Shown here piece by piece: positions 6,868 to 19,578 of a DNA stretch of 26,587 bases (position 1 is its first letter; the number at the start of each line of letters is the position of its first letter). Made by a program: the position numbers and the translations under genes. Location of the stretch: the NCBI GenBank assembly GCA_963725415.1, contig CAVRZY010000068.1:1-26587 (forward strand), read 5' to 3'. Under the pieces are notes generated by a model. That model saw nothing but the letters and a program-made list of their open reading frames with translations. It did no database searches and had not been told where the DNA came from. The stretch comes from CAVRZY01 sp963725415 (lineage in GTDB: Bacteria; Acidobacteriota; Terriglobia; Bryobacterales; Bryobacteraceae).

Positions 6868-7572
6868 ATGGCTCGCAAATCAGGAAAGCATTACCAATCT
6901 GCCGTGCAGGAAGTCAAGGCGCGCGGGTACTCTCTGGAAGAGGCCGTGCCGCTGGTCCAGAAGATCAAGTTCGCCAAATTCGACGAGACCGTCGAGTTGC
7001 ACTTGCGCCTGGGCGTTGACCCCAAGCACGCCGACCAGATGGTGCGCGGCACCGTGATTCTGCCCAACGGGCTGGGCAAGTCCAAGCGCGTCCTGGTGAT
7101 CGCCTCGGGTGAAAAGCAGAGGGAAGCCGGGGAAGCCGGGGCGGACTTCGTAGGCGGCGAGGACATGGTGCAGAAGATCCAGACCGGCTGGATGGACTTT
7201 GACGCGGTGATCGCCACCCCCGATATGATGCGCTCGGTGGGCCGGCTGGGAAAAGTGCTCGGCCCGCGGGGCCTGATGCCCAACCCTAAAACCGGCACCG
7301 TGACCATGGAAGTCAGCAGAGCCCTCCGGGAAATCAAGGCTGGCAAGGTCGAGTTTCGGGTGGACAAAACGGGAATCATTCACGCCCCCATTGGCAAGGT
7401 CAGCTTTGCCACCCCCAAGCTGGTCGAGAACGCTCAGAGCCTCATTCAGGCGATCGTCAAGGCCAAGCCGGCGGCGGCCAAGGGCAAATACGTCAAGAGC
7501 GCCACCATCTGCTCCACCATGGGTCCGGGCGTATCGCTGGACGTGACTCCCTATAACACCAAGCTCGTATAG
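6868..7572 (+). CDS. rplA: 50S ribosomal protein L1
   Basis: 234 residues with the L1 pattern: ETVELHLRLGVDPKHADQMVRG near the N-terminus, the central domain with VIATPDMMRSVGRLGKVLG, then GLMPNPKTGTVT and the RVDKTGIIHAPIGKVSF C-terminal part. Start 6868 is preceded by GAGGAA. L1 forms the mobile stalk at the E site and in many bacteria represses its own operon. The 100-base leader in front (6767-6867) holds small hairpins (CTCCC/GGGAG at 6802-6820, CGGCT/AGCCG at 6834-6845), but no convincing L1 operator was identified. Confidence 0.97.
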   Translation: MARKSGKHYQSAVQEVKARGYSLEEAVPLVQKIKFAKFDETVELHLRLGVDPKHADQMVRGTVILPNGLGKSKRVLVIASGEKQREAGEAGADFVGGEDMVQKIQTGWMDFDAVIATPDMMRSVGRLGKVLGPRGLMPNPKTGTVTMEVSRALREIKAGKVEFRVDKTGIIHAPIGKVSFATPKLVENAQSLIQAIVKAKPAAAKGKYVKSATICSTMGPGVSLDVTPYNTKLV

Positions 7573-7594
7573 GAGCGCCCCGCGGAGGCAAGCC

Positions 7595-8123
7595 ATGAAA
7601 AAGAGATCGGACAAGCACAAGGAAGTGCAGTCGTTGCGCCGGGAGCTCGATCAAACCCAGCACCTGTTTGTAACCGGGTTTGACCAGCTCACCGTGGCCC
7701 AGGATTTCGAGTTGCGGAAGATCATTCGTAGCGCGGGCGGCAAGTACAAGGTGATTAAGAACAACCTGGCGGCCGAAGGCGGCCGAGGGCACCCCAGCCG
7801 AGAAGCTGCTCGAAGGGATGGTGGGAATGACCTCCCTGGCCTATACGGCCTCCGACCCGGTGGCCCTGGCCAAGGCCCTCACCACCTACGCCAAGAATAA
7901 TCCTAGTTTCACTTTCAAGGCCGGCATGGTCGAGGGCAGAGTCATTGCTGTTCGCTCCATCCAGGAGCTGGCCAACCTGCCTTCACGCGAGGAGATGCTG
8001 GGCAAGCTGCTATTCCTGATTCAGGCGCCCGCGCAGCGGCTCCTCGCCGCTCTCAACGCGGTGGGGCGGAACCTGGCGCTGGCACTGGACCAGGGAGTCA
8101 AGGAGAACAAGTTTTCAACTTAA
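7595..8123 (+). CDS. rplJ: 50S ribosomal protein L10 (apparent frameshift)
   Basis: L10 anchors L12 dimers to the ribosomal stalk. The first part (MKKRSDKHKEVQSLRRELDQ to KYKVIKNNLA) and the second part (AEGTPAEKLLEGMVGMTSLAYT to the C-terminal helix QGVKENKFST) are both clear L10 but lie in different frames. Removing one base within GGCCGAAGGCGGCC (about 7771-7784) joins them into about 175 aa, the normal length. A sequencing or assembly insertion is the likely cause. GGAGG precedes the ATG; rplL follows after a repeat hairpin. Confidence 0.93.
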
Positions 8124-8125
8124 CA

Positions 8126-8195
8126 GCCTGCAGCTTGCAGTCTGTAGCCTGCCAGATGCAGGTGAGGCGATTGCAGGCCACAAGCTACAAGCTAA
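8126..8195 (+). repeat. heptamer array hairpin (rplJ-rplL)
   Basis: The left arm (8126-8152) holds GCAGCTT, GCAGTCT, GTAGCCT. The right arm (8173-8195) holds GCAGGCC, then CAAGCTA repeated. The arms pair imperfectly over about 24 bases. It is a more diverged member of the GTAGCYT family and again ends at the ribosome binding site (AAGGAG) of the next gene. Confidence 0.7.
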
Positions 8196-8210
8196 GGAGT
8201 TCACAGAGAC

Positions 8211-8592
8211 ATGGCGGACATCAACACAATTGCGGACCAGATTCAGGGGCTGAGCTTGCTAGAAGCATCTCAGCTCGTCAGACTGCTCGAAGAGAGGCTC
8301 GGCGTTTCGGCGGCTGCGGCCACCATCGCCGCAGCACCCAGGCCGGATGCAGCGGCGGCAGTCGCCCCCGCCGAGGAAAAGACTGAGTTTTCCGTCGTCC
8401 TGGTGGCTGCCGGGGCCAATAAGATCAACGTTATCAAAGCCGTTCGCGAAGTCACCAGCCTGGGCCTCAAAGAGGCCAAGGATCTGGTCGATGGGGCTGC
8501 CCAAGCCCGTCAAGGAAGGCATCGGCAAGGACGAGGCCGAGGCGATCCGCAAGAAGTTCGCCGAGGCCGGGGCCACTGTGGAGGTCAAGTAG
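8211..8592 (+). CDS. rplL: 50S ribosomal protein L7/L12 (apparent frameshift)
   Basis: Stalk protein that recruits translational GTPases. The N-terminal dimerisation part (MADINTIADQIQGLSLLEASQLVRLLEE), the Ala-rich hinge and most of the C-terminal domain (EFSVVLVAAGANKINVIKAVREVTSLGLKEAKDLVDG) are in one frame. The end (PKPVKEGIGKDEAEAIRKKF to VEVK) is in another. Deleting one base near 8497-8502 (GGGGCTGCCC) restores a 126-aa protein of normal size. Without the correction the frame would run on to 8684 as a non-L12 tail. An assembly indel is the likely cause. Confidence 0.94.
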
Positions 8593-8613
8593 GCCCTGCT
8601 GGACAGGCCCCAG

Positions 8614-8637
8614 CCAGCCGGACCTCGGTCCGGCTGG
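8614..8637 (+). other. GC-rich hairpin after rplL
   Basis: CCAGCCGGACC (8614-8624) and GGTCCGGCTGG (8627-8637) are perfect complements separated by TC. No U-tract follows. In E. coli an attenuator lies between rplL and rpoB; this hairpin is placed to do the same or to mark a processing site (inferred). Confidence 0.5.
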
Positions 8638-8657
8638 GGAACTGCCCCTGGCGGCAT

Positions 8658-8687
8658 TTGACGCCGCCGCGCGGGGTCTGTTAAACT
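8658..8687 (+). promoter_or_regulatory. candidate internal promoter for rpoBC
   Basis: TTGACG (8658-8663) is followed after 18 bp by TAAACT (8682-8687). It lies just beyond the rplL hairpin and about 320 bases before rpoB, so RNA polymerase subunit synthesis could be set separately from the stalk proteins. Confidence 0.45.
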
Positions 8688-8689
8688 AG

Positions 8690-9010
8690 AGACCGGGCGA
8701 GTTATCCACCACGAGTGCGCGTGAACCTGGCATCCTGCGTTTGTGTCTTCAGTCCGTTTGAAGTCCTAGAGGAGGTGTCTCCTCGCATGCCGGCTGGGGC
8801 TGCGCCAAGGGAGTCTCCCTCCATCCCCTTCAGTTTTTCGCATCCGTTCCGGCGTCATCCCGCGGTTGCGCTTCCGTTTCCACAACGGCTCCGGTCGCTG
8901 GCTGGGTCCGCAGCGGGTCCACTGACACCGATCGGACAGGGCCCGTTTTAGTGTTCGACTGTTTCATGACATTGCGCTTCTTCGGCCTATCGGCCTTCAG
9001 GAGTTAAAGC
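8690..9010 (+). other. long rpoB leader, no gene seen
   Basis: This 320-base stretch has open frames but none resembling a protein. It contains short stems such as GAGGAG-GTGT-CTCCTC and CGGCC-TAT-CGGCC near the end. AGGAG at 9000 is a good ribosome binding site for rpoB. No known riboswitch or ribosomal-protein operator was recognised. Confidence 0.4.
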
Positions 9011-12000
9011 ATGCAGAATCCGGTAATGGGCGCCTCTCACGAGCGAGTAGACTTCTCCCGCATCAGGACCTCGATTCCCATCCCCAACCTCATCGAGGTC
9101 CAGAAGAAATCCTACGAGCGTTTTTTGCAGATGGATCTTCTGCCCAGCGAACGGGAAGACGTCGGCCTGGAGAGCGTCTTCAATTCCGTCTTTCCCATCT
9201 CGGATTTCCGGGGCCTGAGCCAGTTGGAGTTCGTCGATTACTCCATCGGCAACTGGGAGTGCAAGTGCGGCAACCTGAAAGGGCTCCACCACCTGCGCTC
9301 GACCTGCCGAAATCCCAGTTGCGGCGCCACCATCCGGACCGATCCGTTCCACGCCGGCGATGTCTTGTGCGCCCGCTGCGGCACCTTCAACCGGAACATC
9401 GTCACCTTCTGCAATCGCTGCGGCGACCCGGTCGGCCTACAGTTGAAGTACGACGTGCCCGAGTGCGAGGAGCGCGGCATGACCTACGCCGCCCCGCTCA
9501 AGGTCACCATCCGTCTGACCGTTTTCGACAAGGACGCCGAGAGCGGCGCGCGAACCGTCCGCGACATCAAGGAGCAGGAGGTCTTCTTCGGGGAAGTCCC
9601 CCTGATGACCGAAAACGGCACCTTCATCATCAACGGCACCGAGCGCGTCATCGTTTCCCAGTTGCACCGCTCCCCGGGCGTGTTCTTCGAGAAGGTGGCG
9701 GCCCAGGGCTACTATCTGGGCAAGATCATCCCCTACCGCGGGAGCTGGGTGGAGTTCGAGTACGACGTCAAGAACCTGCTGCACGTGCGCATCGATCGCA
9801 AGCGGAAATTCTACGGCACGGTGTTCCTGCGCGCGCTGGGGCTGAAATCCGACGAGCAGATCATCCGCATTTTCTACCGCGTAGACAAGCTCTCCATCAA
9901 GGGCAAGAAGCTCTTCTGGAACGTGTCCAAGGAGCCGCCCGCCGCCAACGGTCTGCTGGGGATGAAGCTTTCCCACCCGGTGACCAACCGCAGCGGGGAC
10001 ACCCTGGTGGCGGCCGGCAAGAAGATCACCGGGGCCCTGCTGCGGGAAATCCAGAAAGCCCGCATCGAGCAGGTGGAGGTGGCGCCCAACGACCTGGAAG
10101 GGGCCTTCCTCGCCGCCGACGTGGTGGACTTGGAGACCGGCGAGGTGCTGATCGAGGCCAACCACGAGCTCACCACCACCGGCGTGGCCAAGCTGAACGA
10201 GACCAGCATCGAGAGCTTCGAGGTGTTCTTCCCCGAGCGGGACGACGCCGGCACGGTCATTTGCGCCACCCTCAGGAAAGACCCCGTCAAGACCCAGAAC
10301 GACGCCCTGCTGGAGATCTACCGCAAACTGCGCCCGGGCGATCCCCCCACCCTGGACACCGCCATGCAGTTGTTCCAGGGCATGTTCTTCGACCCGCGCA
10401 AATACGACTTCTCGCGCGTGGGCCGGATGAAATTCAACATCAAGCTGTTCGAGAAGGCGGACGCCACCTCGCTCGACAAGCGCACCCTGGACCCGGAAGA
10501 TTTCTACAACGTCATCCGCTACCTGCTGAAGCTGCGCAGGGTGGCTGCGCTGTCGGTGGACGACATCGATCACCTGGGCAACCGCCGCGTACGGGCGGTG
10601 GGCGAGCTGCTCGAGAACCAGTTCCGCATCGGCCTGGTGCGCATGGAGCGCGCCATCAAGGAGAAGATGTCGGTCTATCAGGAGATGTCCACCGCCATGC
10701 CGCACGACCTGGTGAACGCCAAGCCCGTCATGGCGGCCATTCGCGAGTTCTTCGGTTCCAGCCAGCTCTCCCAGTTCATGGACCAGACCAACCCGCTCTC
10801 CGAGATCACTCACAAGCGCAGGCTGTCGGCGCTGGGTCCGGGGGGCCTGTCGCGGGAACGCGCCGGGTTTGAGGTGCGGGACGTGCACGCCACCCATTAC
10901 GGCCGCATCTGCCCCATCGAGACCCCGGAAGGTCCCAACATCGGGTTGATCTCTTCGCTCTCCTGCTTTGCCCGCATCAACGAGTACGGGTTCATCGAGA
11001 GCCCCTACCGCAGGGTGATCAAGGGCCAAGTGGTCGATGAGGTCAGAATCCTCAATCCCGGAGACACGCATTTCAAGGTGGGAGACATCCTGCAGCGCCA
11101 CGAGGTCGAGAAGGTGAACCGCGACCTCAGCTCCAAGAAGCAGCCCGCCGAGGTGGAAGCGCATTGCGAGTACCTTTCGGCCTGGGAAGAAGACAAGTAC
11201 ACCGTCGCCCAGGCCAACGTCGAGCTGGACGAGAAAGGCCGCCTGGTTCCCGACCTGGTCAACGCCCGGCAGGCCGGCAACACCTTCCTGAAGCAGCGCG
11301 ATGAAATCCAGTACATGGACGTCAGCCCCAAGCAGCTCGTCTCGGTGGCCGCCAGCTTGATCCCCTTCCTGGAAAACGACGACGCCAACCGCGCCCTGAT
11401 GGGCTCCAACATGCAGCGGCAGGCCGTCCCGCTGCTGCGGGCCGAAGCGCCGTACATAGGCACCGGCATGGAAAGGGTCACGGCGCGCGACTCCGGCGCA
11501 GTGGTCCTGTGCAAGCGTTCCGGGGCGGTGGACTCGGTGGACTCCACCCGCATCATCGTGCGCGTCGAGGGCAACGTCCACGAGGGACAGCTTTCCCGCG
11601 AAGTGGGCGCCGACATTTACACCCTCACCAAGTTCAAGCGTTCCAATCAGAACACCTGTATCAGCCAGAAGCCCATCGTCCGCAAGGGGCAGCGGGTTCG
11701 CAAAGGCGACGTGCTGGCCGACGGACCCTGCACCGACAGCGGGGAGCTGGCCCTGGGACGCAATGTCCTGGTGGCTTTCATGCCTTGGCGTGGCTACAAC
11801 TTTGAGGACGCCGTGGTGGTCTCTGAAAGACTGGTCAAGGACGACTACTACACCTCCATCCACATCGAGGAGTTCGAGATCGAAGCCCGGGACACCAAGC
11901 TGGGCCCGAGGAGATCACCCGGGATATCCCCAACATCGCGGAGAGCTTCCTGCGCAACCTCGACGAGAGCGGCATCGTTCGCATCGGCGCCACCGTCAAG

Positions 12001-13335
12001 CCGGGCGACATCCTGGTGGGGAAGGTCACCCCCAAAGGCGAGACCCAGCTCACCCCGGAGGAGAAGCTGCTGCGCGCCATCTTCGGCGAGAAGGCCGGCG
12101 ACGTCAAGGACGCCTCGCTGTATTGCCCGCCCGGAATCGAAGGCACGGTGGTGGACTGCAAGGTCTTCTCCCGCAAAGGCGTCGAGCTGGACGAGCGTTC
12201 TAAGGCCATTCAGGAGGACGAGATCCACGCCCTGGACCGCAACCTCGACGACGAGAAACGTATTCTCAACGACGAGCGCGCCAAGCGGCTGGCCGCCCTG
12301 CTCGAGGGCAAGCAGCTTGTCGCCGACCTCCACGACGAGAAGACCAACAAGCGCCTGCTCAGCAAGGGCGCCGAGCTGACCCGCGAGGTCATTGAACGGC
12401 TCAAGGCCCGGGACCTCAAGCGTATGAAGCTCAAGGAGAAGGACCCCCGGCTCAACGAGCTGATCGACGAGATCGAGGAGATGACCTCCCGGCAGATCGC
12501 CGTGCTGGAAAAGATCACCGAGGAGAAGAAAGGAAAGCTGAAGAAGGGCGATGAGCTTCCGCCCGGCGTCATTAAGCTGGTCAAAGCCTACATCGCCATG
12601 AAGCGGAAGCTCTCCGTGGGTGACAAGATGGCCGGACGGCACGGCAACAAGGGCGTGATCGCCAAGATCGTGCCCGAAGAGGATATGCCCTATCTTCCCG
12701 ACGGCACTCCGGTGGAGATCGTGCTGAACCCGCTAGGCGTCCCTTCCCGCATGAACGTAGGCCAGATCCTGGAGGCGCACCTGGGCTGGGCGGCCCGCAA
12801 GCTGGGTCGCTATTTCGCCACGCCGGTTTTCGACGGCGCCACCGAGCGCGATATCAAGCATCAACTGGCCGAGGCCAAACTGCCCACTTCGGGCAAGGTC
12901 TTGCTCTACGACGGCATGACCGGCCAGCCTTTCGAGCAGCCGGTCACGGTGGGCTACATCTACATGTTGAAGTTGTCTCACCTGGTGGACGACAAGATCC
13001 ACGCCCGTTCCATCGGGCCGTACTCGCTCATCACCCAGCAGCCCCTGGGCGGCAAAGCCCAGTTCGGCGGCCAGAGGTTCGGGGAGATGGAGGTCTGGGC
13101 CCTGGAGGCTTACGGCGCCGCCTACATCCTCCAGGAGCTGCTCACCGCCAAGTCCGACGACGTCTACGGCCGCGCTAAGATCTACGAAGCCATCGTGAAG
13201 GGCGAAGCCGCCGCCGAGCCCGGCGTGCCGGAGTCCTTCAACGTGCTCATTCGCGAGCTGCAATCGCTGTGCCTGGATGTGGAACTGATGAAAAAGCCGC
13301 GCGGTATCCGGGACACCGCGCTGGCAGCAGACTGA
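9011..13335 (+). CDS. rpoB: DNA-directed RNA polymerase subunit beta (apparent frameshift; Cys-rich insertion)
   Basis: Catalytic subunit with beta', about 1441 aa after correction. Frames join if one C is added in the CCC at 11905-11907 (residue about 965), turning KLGPRRSPG into KLGPEEITRDIPN. The second half starts in the other frame and ends LAAD. The rifampicin region FFGSSQLSQFMDQTNPLSEITHKRR is wild-type-like (Asp516, His526 and Ser531 equivalents kept). The C-terminal GDKMAGRHGNKGV and GGQRFGEMEVWALEAYGAA are standard. Unusual: between FVDYSIG and KYDVPECEERGMTYAAPLK, residues 81-144 contain eight Cys (84, 86, 99, 104, 120, 123, 134, 137), a zinc-ribbon-like insertion not present in E. 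coli RpoB. Confidence 0.96.
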
Positions 13336-13342
13336 AGGAATT

Positions 13343-13473
13343 GACGATTGGGTGATTGAGGATTGACGATTGATGATTGTCTCATTGACGATTGGCGGAG
13401 GCAGGCCCGGCGGCCGCAGTGCAATCGTCAATGGATCAATCGTCAATGACTCAATGATTCAATCGTCAATGAG
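13343..13473 (+). repeat. GATTGAC/CATTGAC repeat array forming a long hairpin (rpoB-rpoC)
   Basis: The left arm (13343-13394) repeats GATTGAC, GATTGAT and CATTGAC. The right arm (13422-13473) repeats the complement, for example CAATCGTCAATG and CAATGACTCAATGA. Both arms are 52 bases and pair imperfectly around a GC-rich loop. The right arm ends a few bases before the rpoC ribosome binding site AAGGAGG. The unit differs from those used in the other gaps of the operon. Confidence 0.75.
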
Positions 13474-13491
13474 TTAATAAGGAGGCAGGTT

Positions 13492-17724
<4,233 letters not shown>

Positions 17725-17743
17725 CTCGGTTTGCGCTGAGGAG

Positions 17744-17833
17744 ATGAACGTCGATATTCAGACGCTGCTGCCGGAACTGAAAGCCCGGCTCCTCGCGATT
17801 TACGGCGAGCGGCTGCGTGGCGTTTATCTTTAG
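17744..17833 (+). pseudogene. N-terminal fragment of a nucleotidyltransferase (MNT-like) gene
   Basis: A 29-residue frame with a good ribosome binding site (GAGGAG) reads MNVDIQTLLPELKARLLAIYGERLRGVYL and stops. In small MNT-domain nucleotidyltransferases this segment is followed by FGSxARGE, the nucleotide-binding motif; here TAG falls exactly where that motif should begin and no continuation is recognisable downstream. It is most likely a decayed antitoxin-type or HEPN/MNT-partner gene. The identification rests on a short stretch. Confidence 0.5.
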
Positions 17834-18042
17834 GCCCTACGAGAAGAATGACAACGCCTGAGGTGGGCAGCGCTCAAAAGGGCCAGACTCCCGAGCGCAG
17901 AGGGAACCAGAGCCAAGACCCGATAGCGGAGGCTTTGTGAGCGAAGCTGGAAACAAAAAGCCTTCCCACGGCGTCTGAGGCCTTGCCAGAACCACCTGGT
18001 TTCGGCAACCTCCTGGGGAGCGAGGGGGAGATCAAGAGGGGG
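17834..18042. other. intergenic stretch, no gene seen
   Basis: No coding or RNA signal is recognised between the nucleotidyltransferase fragment and the PEP-CTERM gene. A weak inverted repeat (AGGCTTT 17930-17936 with AAAGCCT 17957-17963) could form a loose hairpin near the ends of the converging transcripts. Confidence 0.4.
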
Positions 18043-18603
18043 TTAGCGATTCGTGAACCGCCGCCTGAAACCTGCTATAGCGAGGCCGAACAGGCTGGCG
18101 CCCAACAGGCCAAGAGTAGCCGGCTCAGGCACGGCGGTACTCCACTCTCCCGTGAAGTCCACACTGCTCACCGGCCCTGTGAACAGGATGTTCACAAAGA
18201 ACGAGTCGCCGGGGTCCATCGGGCCCGGTGCCACAAACGAGATCGCTGACGGACCATCCAACGTTGGTGTCCACGGCGTGATCCACGGTTCGCTGCACAT
18301 GACCGTGCCGCCCGTGGGTCCCCCGTCGCAGTCCGTGCCATAGTCCGTCGAGATTTCAACGCCCTGGGGCAGTCCCGAGAATGAGATGTGGAAATCCCAG
18401 GCGGCCACCGATCCGTTCCATGGCACAGTGCCGTTGCCAACGCCAGGTATACTCCACGAGTCGGTATCCGCGAAGTTGACAATCCACGGCTCACCCGGAC
18501 TGAGGGTACCACTTGTCCCGGACCCGCTGAAGATAATGCCCGCCTGGGCCGTCGCCACGAATACAATTACAAAACCGATCAACATCCGCAAGTGCTGTCT
18601 CAT
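18043..18603 (-). CDS. PEP-CTERM sorting-domain protein, 186 aa
   Basis: Secreted protein with an N-terminal signal peptide (about residues 1-21, hydrophobic core LIGFVIVFVATAQA), a Gly/Ser/Thr/Trp-rich beta-type middle with a few Cys, and a C-terminal sorting tag: VPEP (PEP at 159-161), a hydrophobic span (ATLGLLGASLFGLAIAGF) and RRR. Such tags are processed by exosortase in organisms that export exopolysaccharide. GAGGAG lies directly before the ATG. The gene faces rpoC and stands alone. The particular surface role is unknown. Confidence 0.88.
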   Translation of the reverse strand: MRQHLRMLIGFVIVFVATAQAGIIFSGSGTSGTLSPGEPWIVNFADTDSWSIPGVGNGTVPWNGSVAAWDFHISFSGLPQGVEISTDYGTDCDGGPTGGTVMCSEPWITPWTPTLDGPSAISFVAPGPMDPGDSFFVNILFTGPVSSVDFTGEWSTAVPEPATLGLLGASLFGLAIAGFRRRFTNR

Positions 18604-18635
18604 CTCTCCTCGTCCTTCATGGAACTACTTCGCCG

Positions 18636-18664
18636 ATTATCCACCCTTTCGCCTGCCGATGCAA
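18636..18664 (-). promoter_or_regulatory. candidate promoter of the PEP-CTERM gene
   Basis: On the minus strand, TTGCAT (forward 18659-18664) is followed after 17 bp by GATAAT (forward 18636-18641). The latter differs from the consensus -10 at one position. It would give a leader of roughly 25 bases before the ATG at 18603. Confidence 0.4.
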
Positions 18665-18675
18665 GGCGATTTCGG

Positions 18676-18822
18676 CCTTGCCCTCCCCCAGTTTTGCAGC
18701 TCATGGCATCACAGCCAGCGCAATTCGGGGACAGGCGATGAATTTTGCCTTCTAAATTCGTTGCCTGTCCCCGAATTGCCCTTGCCGAACCGCTCCACTC
18801 AAGAAACTGGGGGAGGGCAAGG
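18676..18822. mobile_element. nested inverted-repeat miniature element (REP/MITE-like)
   Basis: The outer arms CCTTGCCCTCCCCCAGTTT (18676-18694) and its exact complement (18804-18822) enclose a second perfect pair, GCAATTCGGGGACAGGC (18720-18736) and its complement (18763-18779). Inside lies a third short pair, GAATTT/AAATTC (18740-18745, 18754-18759). There is no coding content. The inner GGGGACAGGC-type palindrome resembles hairpins flanking IS200-like REP-associated transposases; that similarity is from memory and unchecked. It lies between the PEP-CTERM gene and the recombinase remnant. Confidence 0.6.
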
Positions 18823-19029
18823 ATTTCGGCTTCCCGCGTGCTTCCCGGTACCCGGGTTGCGGCCCCCGGGACCGCCACAAAATCGGAGACTTCCAGCCCC
18901 CACTTTCATCCCTTCCCACAAAATAACGCCCTTAGCCTCATCAACTTACAGATACCATCCCCATCCTTGCCGGGAGCAGTCTGCTATGGCTCAATCAGGA
19001 AAAGCGAACCGTCCCATGATTCCGCGATC

Positions 19030-19499
<470 letters not shown>

Positions 19500-19519
19500 C
19501 CCCCTTCCTCAGCCCCGAT

Positions 19520-19548
19520 TTGAACTGCCGCCCGCCCTGGCGTATGAT
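19520..19548 (+). promoter_or_regulatory. promoter of the UxuA-like gene cluster
   Basis: TTGAAC (19520-19525) and TATGAT (19543-19548) are separated by exactly 17 bp, close to the sigma-70 consensus. They lie just after tRNA-Lys and about 30 bases before the start at 19579, with AAAGGAG (19564-19570) in between. Confidence 0.65.
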
Positions 19549-19578
19549 GATCGCTTCCAGCGCAAAGGAGATTGCCAC

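Noticed and set aside
8715..8951. 78-codon open frame in the rpoB leader
   Set aside because: Composition is not protein-like, it has no ribosome binding site, and it lies within an untranslated leader.
9437..11863. 808-codon minus-strand frame opposite rpoB, with similar long frames opposite rpoC
   Set aside because: The GC-rich third positions of the true genes keep the opposite frame open; no family-like sequence and no ribosome binding site are seen.
7771..11907. Programmed ribosomal frameshifting in rplJ, rplL and rpoB
   Set aside because: No slippery heptamers or stimulatory structures are evident, these genes are not known to use frameshifting, and several unrelated genes are affected, so indel errors explain it better.
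4786..13473. Repeat arrays as CRISPR
   Set aside because: Units are about 7 bases, degenerate, arranged as inverted arms without spacers, and no cas genes are present.
18745..19029. Upstream extension of the recombinase frame
   Set aside because: It runs through the miniature inverted-repeat element and Pro/Ser-rich sequence unlike any integrase N-terminal domain.
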